From a bacterium (GTDB lineage Bacteria > Pseudomonadota > Gammaproteobacteria > Burkholderiales > Burkholderiaceae_C), in assembly GCA_030824555.1 (NCBI GenBank), contig JAVBXK010000046.1:1-64000 (forward strand): a stretch of DNA of 64,000 bases, read 5' to 3'. Below are positions 59,432-64,000 of the stretch, piece by piece; the stretch's first letter is position 1, and every line of letters starts with the position of its first letter. The notes under the pieces are model-generated. The model was given only the letters and a program-made list of their open reading frames with translations, made no database searches and was not told the DNA's origin. The translations under genes and the position numbers were made by a program.

Positions 59432-62020
59432 ATGCGTACATGTTTGTGCCGTTTTGCGGTCGCTGTGGGTTGGGTGTTGGTCGCCTGGCTGGTGCCTGGG
59501 GCGTTGACGTGGGCGGCCAGCGAATCGGCCCCGGTGTTTCCACTGCTGGTCAAGCAGGTGGCGACCGGCCGCACCTTGTCTGCGGCCGTGACCACCGACG
59601 GCCGGTTGTGGATGTGGCGGCATCTGGATCAAACGATGCCAGAAAAGGAGACCTTGCCGGTGGAGCAAGGCACCGGGTTTGCCAGCGTCAGCGTGAATTT
59701 TGACCATGCGCTGGCGATTCGCACCGACGGCAGCCTGTGGGCCTGGGGGCAGAACATCTCGGGGCAGTTGGGCAACGGCAGCACGGCCGAGTGGGTGGAC
59801 CGACCGGTGCTGGTGGGTCAGGGTTTCGTCAAAGCCAGTGCCGGTGGTGGGCACAGTCTGGCCCTCAAGAACGACGGCAGCCTGTGGGCGTGGGGGCGCA
59901 ATGAGGCCGGGCCGGTGGGCAACGGCACCACCGTTCAGGCGCTACTGCCAGTGCAAATCGGGCAGGATTTTGTCGAGGTGTTTGCCGATGACGTGATCAG
60001 CATGGCCACACAAGCCGACGGCAGTTTGTGGCGCTGGGGGGAACGCTACATTGATAGGCAACGGGTGCAACACACGGTGCCGCAACGGTTGATTGCCAAT
60101 TTCGGGGCCGTGCGCCGCATGACTAAAAACTTGCTTCTGAAAGCAGATGGCAGTCTCTGGACCCTGAACTTGCCAGGGACCTACTATGAAACGCCCTCTC
60201 TTTCTTTGGTCACCCAGGTCGGGACGGGTGTCAGCGATGCAGATGGCACGTCAGGCGGTGGTTTGCTCACTCGGCAGGACGGCAGCCTGTGGGCGTGGGG
60301 GAGCGCGTATTACCAGTTTCGAGATTCACCCAAACCGATTTCGGCACCGGTGCAGGTGGGAAACGGCTTCACGGGCGTGAACGTACGTAAGAGCGGCTCA
60401 CTTGCCCAGGCTTTCGTGACCAAAGCAGACGGAACAATGTGGAGATGGGGAACAGGCAACGCAATCTCTAATGGGCGCTTGATCGCGAGTCCATTCGAGG
60501 TGGCGCGTGATGTGAAACAGGTGTCCACTGGTTTCTGGTCTGCTTTGGGTTTGACAACCGATGGCCGTCTGCTTCAGTGGGGACCGAAGTCGGCTTGCCG
60601 AATCGGCACGCCGCAACCAGCCAACTATGTGGAGTATTCAGATGGCCTGTGCCAGAGCGATGGACCATCCGACTTTGTGCAATTGGCTGCGGGCAGCCAT
60701 CACCTGCTGGGTTTGAAAGCTGATGGCAGTCTGTGGGCCATGGGGTGGAGTCCAAGGGGGGAGCTGGGAATCGGCCCACAACCGAGCAGCCTGGGGATGT
60801 TCACCCTGGTGGGCACCGATTTCATCAAGGTGGTCGCCAACGGCCAGCAAAGTGCGGGCATCAAAGCCGATGGCAGCCTCTGGGTCTGGGGGGCTGTGGC
60901 ATGGACATGGGAGGACCTCAGTCTGTACGAGCGTTTCCCTGAGCAGCAGTGGTATGCCAACGCGCAGTGGTTTGACGGTGTTTCTTTTCCAACTGGTGCC
61001 TGTGCGGGCTGCTTTCCGCCCCGGCCCACGATGTCCATTGCAGGGTATGCCGACCGTCCTATGCCTTTGGGCTCTGGTTTTCATGACATCAGCCTGGGTC
61101 TTTACCACGGGCTTGCCCTGAAGAAAGATGGGACTTTGTGGGCGTGGGGAAACAACCGCTTTGGCATTCTGGGAGACGGCACCACGGAAGATGCCCGTCT
61201 GCCTGTGCAGGTGGGTGCCGGATTCACAGCCATTGCGGCAGCGGTTGACCACAACCTTGCGCTGAAGGTTGACGGCTCGTTGTGGGCGTGGGGCTACAAC
61301 GGTTTCGGGCAATTGGGCACGGGACATCAAGACGATGTGCAGTTGCCCTCACCCACGGGCTATAAATTTGCGCGAATCAACGCTGGCCGCGGATACAGCC
61401 TTGGGGAGAAAGCCGATGGCAGTTTGTGGGCATGGGGAAGAAATGTGATGAATCGGATGACTGCCTTTGGTGGCTCAGCGGATACCCTGTTGCCGATGCA
61501 CATCGGGGAGGGCTTTGTCAGTGTCAGTGCAGCTGATCAGGGTGTTGCCGCCATCAAGACAGACGGCCGGATGATGATTTGGGGCGTTTTGGTTGAGAGC
61601 GGTATGCTGCCGGTTCCACGCGTGGTTCGTCCACCCCAACCCGTCTGGTGGGAAGACGCTCGGGCACCCGGACAACTGGATGGCATGGGGCAGCTGGATG
61701 CGTTGACTTTGCAGGCCATCATGCAGCCGCTCCCGGCCCATGCAGGCCAAGCGGGCCACAAGTTCTTGCTGGCCGTGTTGCCAGACCAATCTGTATGGGG
61801 TTACACCCCCGGCGGGTGGCGGCCATTTGATGCCCTCAACCCACCCGTTTGGGGCGAAAGCGCCGAGTTGCACTTCACCACCTTGCTCAATGGCGGTGAT
61901 GCCCGCGCCCTGCGCGGCACCATTTTCCACATGGGCTACGGGCTGGGCCAGACACCGCAGGCGAGCTTTGCCGAGATGATGGCCAGCCGACGCTACAAAA
62001 GGGCGTATCAAATCGATTAG
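59432..62020 (+). CDS. Secreted RCC1-repeat protein
   Basis: An 862-aa exported protein. The signal peptide ends near LTWAASES. Fourteen motifs of the type DGSLWAWG run from residue about 55 to 715, each at the end of an RCC1-like beta-propeller blade, enough for two seven-bladed propellers. Residues 758-862 form a separate module also found in the beta-propeller protein at 14959-17472, ending FAEMMASRRYKRAYQID. RCC1-type propellers mediate protein binding; bacterial secreted ones have no settled role. purN begins 12 bp downstream, probably by chance of packing. The repeats vary in GC content. Confidence 0.9.
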   Translation: MRTCLCRFAVAVGWVLVAWLVPGALTWAASESAPVFPLLVKQVATGRTLSAAVTTDGRLWMWRHLDQTMPEKETLPVEQGTGFASVSVNFDHALAIRTDGSLWAWGQNISGQLGNGSTAEWVDRPVLVGQGFVKASAGGGHSLALKNDGSLWAWGRNEAGPVGNGTTVQALLPVQIGQDFVEVFADDVISMATQADGSLWRWGERYIDRQRVQHTVPQRLIANFGAVRRMTKNLLLKADGSLWTLNLPGTYYETPSLSLVTQVGTGVSDADGTSGGGLLTRQDGSLWAWGSAYYQFRDSPKPISAPVQVGNGFTGVNVRKSGSLAQAFVTKADGTMWRWGTGNAISNGRLIASPFEVARDVKQVSTGFWSALGLTTDGRLLQWGPKSACRIGTPQPANYVEYSDGLCQSDGPSDFVQLAAGSHHLLGLKADGSLWAMGWSPRGELGIGPQPSSLGMFTLVGTDFIKVVANGQQSAGIKADGSLWVWGAVAWTWEDLSLYERFPEQQWYANAQWFDGVSFPTGACAGCFPPRPTMSIAGYADRPMPLGSGFHDISLGLYHGLALKKDGTLWAWGNNRFGILGDGTTEDARLPVQVGAGFTAIAAAVDHNLALKVDGSLWAWGYNGFGQLGTGHQDDVQLPSPTGYKFARINAGRGYSLGEKADGSLWAWGRNVMNRMTAFGGSADTLLPMHIGEGFVSVSAADQGVAAIKTDGRMMIWGVLVESGMLPVPRVVRPPQPVWWEDARAPGQLDGMGQLDALTLQAIMQPLPAHAGQAGHKFLLAVLPDQSVWGYTPGGWRPFDALNPPVWGESAELHFTTLLNGGDARALRGTIFHMGYGLGQTPQASFAEMMASRRYKRAYQID

Positions 62021-62032
62021 GCTTCTCAGCCC

Positions 62033-62638
62033 ATGAAAAACATCGTGATCCTGATCTCTGGCGGCGGCTCCAACATGGCCGCCATCGTCAAACAAGCCGA
62101 AAAGGCGGACTGGGCGCACCGCCTGGGTGCTCGCGTGGCTGCCGTGGTCAGCAACAAGGCCGATGCGCAGGGCCTGGTGTTTGCGCGTGAACACCGCCTG
62201 GCCACCGCCGTGCTGGACCACAAGGCCTACCCCAGCCGCGACGCGTTCGATGCCGCGCTGATGGCCGAAATCGACCGCCTGGGTGGCGCTGGCAGCATGG
62301 CCGGTCAGCCTGCACTGGTGGTGCTGGCTGGGTTCATGCGCATCCTCACGCCGGGTTTCGTGGCGCACTATGCCGGGCGGTTGGTCAACATCCATCCCAG
62401 TTTGTTGCCTGCTTTTGCGGGCCTGAACACGCATCAGCGCGCCATCGACGAAGGCTGCAAATTTGCCGGGGCCACCGTGCACCGCGTGACGACCGAGCTG
62501 GACCACGGTCAAATATTGGACCAGGCCGTGGTGCCCGTGCTGCCCGGTGACACCGCTGCCACGCTGGCGGCGCGCGTGCTGACGCAAGAGCACATCATTT
62601 ACCCGCGTGCGGTGGAGCGTTTGCTGAGTGGTGGTTGA
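62033..62638 (+). CDS. purN: Phosphoribosylglycinamide formyltransferase 1
   Basis: A 201-residue GART. It transfers formyl from 10-formyl-THF to GAR in purine synthesis. The phosphate loop ISGGGSNMAAIV is at the start. The active-site block NIHPSLLPAFAGLNTHQRAI has the catalytic Asn and His, and VHRVTTELDHGQILDQAVVP supplies the Asp. Length is typical. It starts 12 bp after the RCC1 protein gene. Nothing is odd apart from the neighbour. Confidence 0.95.
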   Translation: MKNIVILISGGGSNMAAIVKQAEKADWAHRLGARVAAVVSNKADAQGLVFAREHRLATAVLDHKAYPSRDAFDAALMAEIDRLGGAGSMAGQPALVVLAGFMRILTPGFVAHYAGRLVNIHPSLLPAFAGLNTHQRAIDEGCKFAGATVHRVTTELDHGQILDQAVVPVLPGDTAATLAARVLTQEHIIYPRAVERLLSGG

Positions 62639-62825
62639 AAGACAACCAAGTTCGCACGTGACTGATGAGTTGATTCAACCAATTGCTGTCAACGATGTGA
62701 CATGAGACAGCGTTGCCGTGGCGATTCGCGTGCTGTTTCCTCAGCGCCATGGGACCGTCGTTCAGGCCTGTTCAAGCAGAGTCTGTCGAAGTGTCGGGCC
62801 CGTGACGGATAGGATAATCAGCGAC
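62639..62825. other. Intergenic gap before the caspase-like gene
   Basis: 187 bp with no ORF, RNA gene or clear hairpin with a T-run. GGATAGGATAATCAGCG just before ATG 62826 includes a possible -10 box, but spacing to a -35 box is not convincing. Confidence 0.3.
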
Positions 62826-64000
62826 ATGACTATTCTTTTTCGGTTTTTGCAACGACTTCCCGGGCAGCTCCTGTGTGCCATGTTGTGTGTCGTGGCATTG
62901 CCGGTTCAAGCCAAGCGGTTGGCCTTGGTCATCGGCAACGACAACTATCAACATGTCGGCAAACTGCAAAAGGCTGGCAATGATGCGGTGGCCATGGCCA
63001 CCGAGTTGCGTGCAGCAGGCTTCGAAGTCAGTCTTCACCGTGATCTGGATTACCGCAGCATGGTCAAAGCGACGGAGGCCCTGTACAACAGGATTCAGGG
63101 TGGCGATGAAGTGGTGGTGTTCTTTGCCGGACATGGTGTTCAGATCAAGAGTGGGAACTTCCTGCTGCCCACCGACATTGAGGCCACCAGTGAATCGGCT
63201 GTCGAAAAGACCTCCTACTCGTTGCACGATCTGACCGAGCGGCTGGAAGTCGCCAGAGCGGCGTTCAGTTTGATCATGGTCGATGCTTGTCGCGACAACC
63301 CACTGAAGACCAAAGGCCGTTCTGTCGGCGGCGACCGCGGTTTGAGTCCGCCCGACCCACCGATCGGGCAAATGGTCGTCTATTCGGCCAGCCGTGGCGA
63401 GCAGGCGCTGGACCGACTGAACGACAACGACACCGACCCCAACAGCGTGTTCACCCGTGAATTCATTGCCCGCATGCGCAGACCTGGTGCGAAAGTGGAA
63501 GACTTGGTGCGTGAGATCCAGGTATCGGTCGAACGCCTTGCCGCCAGTGTGGGCCACAAACAACGCCCGGCTTTGTACAACGAAGTGCGCGGCAATTTCT
63601 ACTTTTTTGGCCCGACCACTTTGGTTGCGCCAGCAGCCGCACCGGCGACCAGCACCATGCTGAGCGATGCACAGCGTGAGGACCGATTCTGGGAGGACAC
63701 CAAGGCAGCGGGCAATCGCGATGGGTTTGAGGCCTATCTGGAGCAATATCCCCGCGGTCGCTATGCCAGCCTGGCCCGGGCAAACATCAATCGGTTGTCA
63801 GGCCCCGCAGCAAGTTCAACTGCCAGAACAAACCAGTCGGCTGCGGTGCCCAATGAGCCCAGTTTCAATGCCAAACCCGGTGTAGCGGCAAACCTGGCGG
63901 TGCCCACCCCGGCACCTGCGCTCGACAAGGCAGCCACCGCGACCAAAACCAGAACCGCCATCACCCTGCCCAACGGTGACCGCTACGAGGGTGATCTGGT
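62826..64000 (+). CDS. Exported caspase-family (C14) protein with MORN repeats, 3' end outside window
   Basis: At least 391 codons are open from ATG 62826 to the edge. The signal peptide is PGQLLCAMLCVVALPVQAK. The p20-like caspase domain starts RLALVIGNDNYQHVGKLQKA. The catalytic dyad is His103 in VVFFAGHGVQ and Cys155 in IMVDACRDNPLK. Residues about 280-320 resemble a Sel1/TPR-like linker (DGFEAYLEQYPRGRYASLAR), then a Pro/Ala/Thr linker, and the last visible residues, LPNGDRYEGDL, begin MORN repeats. Such bacterial metacaspase-like proteins are thought to cleave after Arg/Lys or Asp. The substrate is unknown. The window ends before the C-terminus. Confidence 0.9.
   Translation, partial: MTILFRFLQRLPGQLLCAMLCVVALPVQAKRLALVIGNDNYQHVGKLQKAGNDAVAMATELRAAGFEVSLHRDLDYRSMVKATEALYNRIQGGDEVVVFFAGHGVQIKSGNFLLPTDIEATSESAVEKTSYSLHDLTERLEVARAAFSLIMVDACRDNPLKTKGRSVGGDRGLSPPDPPIGQMVVYSASRGEQALDRLNDNDTDPNSVFTREFIARMRRPGAKVEDLVREIQVSVERLAASVGHKQRPALYNEVRGNFYFFGPTTLVAPAAAPATSTMLSDAQREDRFWEDTKAAGNRDGFEAYLEQYPRGRYASLARANINRLSGPAASSTARTNQSAAVPNEPSFNAKPGVAANLAVPTPAPALDKAATATKTRTAITLPNGDRYEGDL

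Noticed and set aside
62826-64000. Caspase-like gene as part of a defence island
   Set aside because: Its neighbours are purN and a secreted RCC1 protein; it has a signal peptide; no effector or sensor genes typical of defence systems are in view.

Overview
The window looks like a chromosome segment of a GC-rich betaproteobacterium, most likely Burkholderiales, family Comamonadaceae. Three things point there: several Bug/TctC periplasmic binding proteins, the ribF-ileS-lspA housekeeping order, and a 78-bp GC-rich intergenic repeat of a kind I associate (from memory, unchecked) with that family. No rRNA, tRNA, CRISPR array, transposase or phage gene was found.

Layout. 1-4602 (minus) is the 5' part of a giant DUF4347/beta-helix adhesin-like gene that runs off the left edge. 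4730-5739 holds a LuxR-type solo regulator and a small ORF. 5933-13663 is a tricarboxylate-type cluster: a Bug binding protein divergent from acnD, prpF, a solute-binding-domain protein, a lactonase and a GntR regulator with two winged-helix domains. It has no prpB or prpC, so it is probably not an ordinary propionate operon. 13937-24201 carries a second LuxR regulator with a monooxygenase-like protein, a secreted beta-propeller protein, a DMT exporter, a MipA/OmpV protein, a quinone oxidoreductase, a CHASE4-GGDEF-EAL protein, a YdcH-like protein and a Nudix hydrolase, followed by a porin.

25433-46776 is the most interesting stretch: a 21-kb catabolic island of two divergent gene trains around a GntR gene. 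The leftward train (37917 to 25433) encodes an ADP-forming acyl-CoA synthetase, two acyl-CoA dehydrogenases, a Bug protein, a thiolase and its DUF35 partner, a class III CoA-transferase, a LigB-like protein, three consecutive RraA/aldolase-family paralogues and a crotonase. The rightward train (38251 to 46776) encodes GntR, RidA, a LigJ-like hydratase, a Rieske oxygenase and its reductase flanking a second Bug protein, a crotonase, a 3-hydroxyacyl-CoA dehydrogenase and an SDR. Together they suggest uptake and CoA-dependent side-chain shortening of an aromatic acid, plus oxygenation and gallate-like meta-cleavage to oxo acids. The substrate is not identifiable from sequence.

46808-64000 returns to general functions: a CapA-like protein, lspA, ileS, ribF, a hybrid histidine kinase, a triplicated 78-bp repeat, two acyl-CoA dehydrogenases, a YceH protein, a secreted RCC1-repeat protein, purN and the start of a caspase-MORN gene.

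Two patterns cross gene boundaries. (i) Eight AT-rich segments of about 50 bp, inside acnD, the quinone reductase, the Nudix gene, ileS (twice) and an acyl-CoA dehydrogenase and in two intergenic regions, share a fixed geometry: A-run, GGC, about 6 nt, CGCTT, 18 nt, GCTAT. (ii) A module of about 105 residues is shared by the N-terminus of the beta-propeller protein and the C-terminus of the RCC1 protein.
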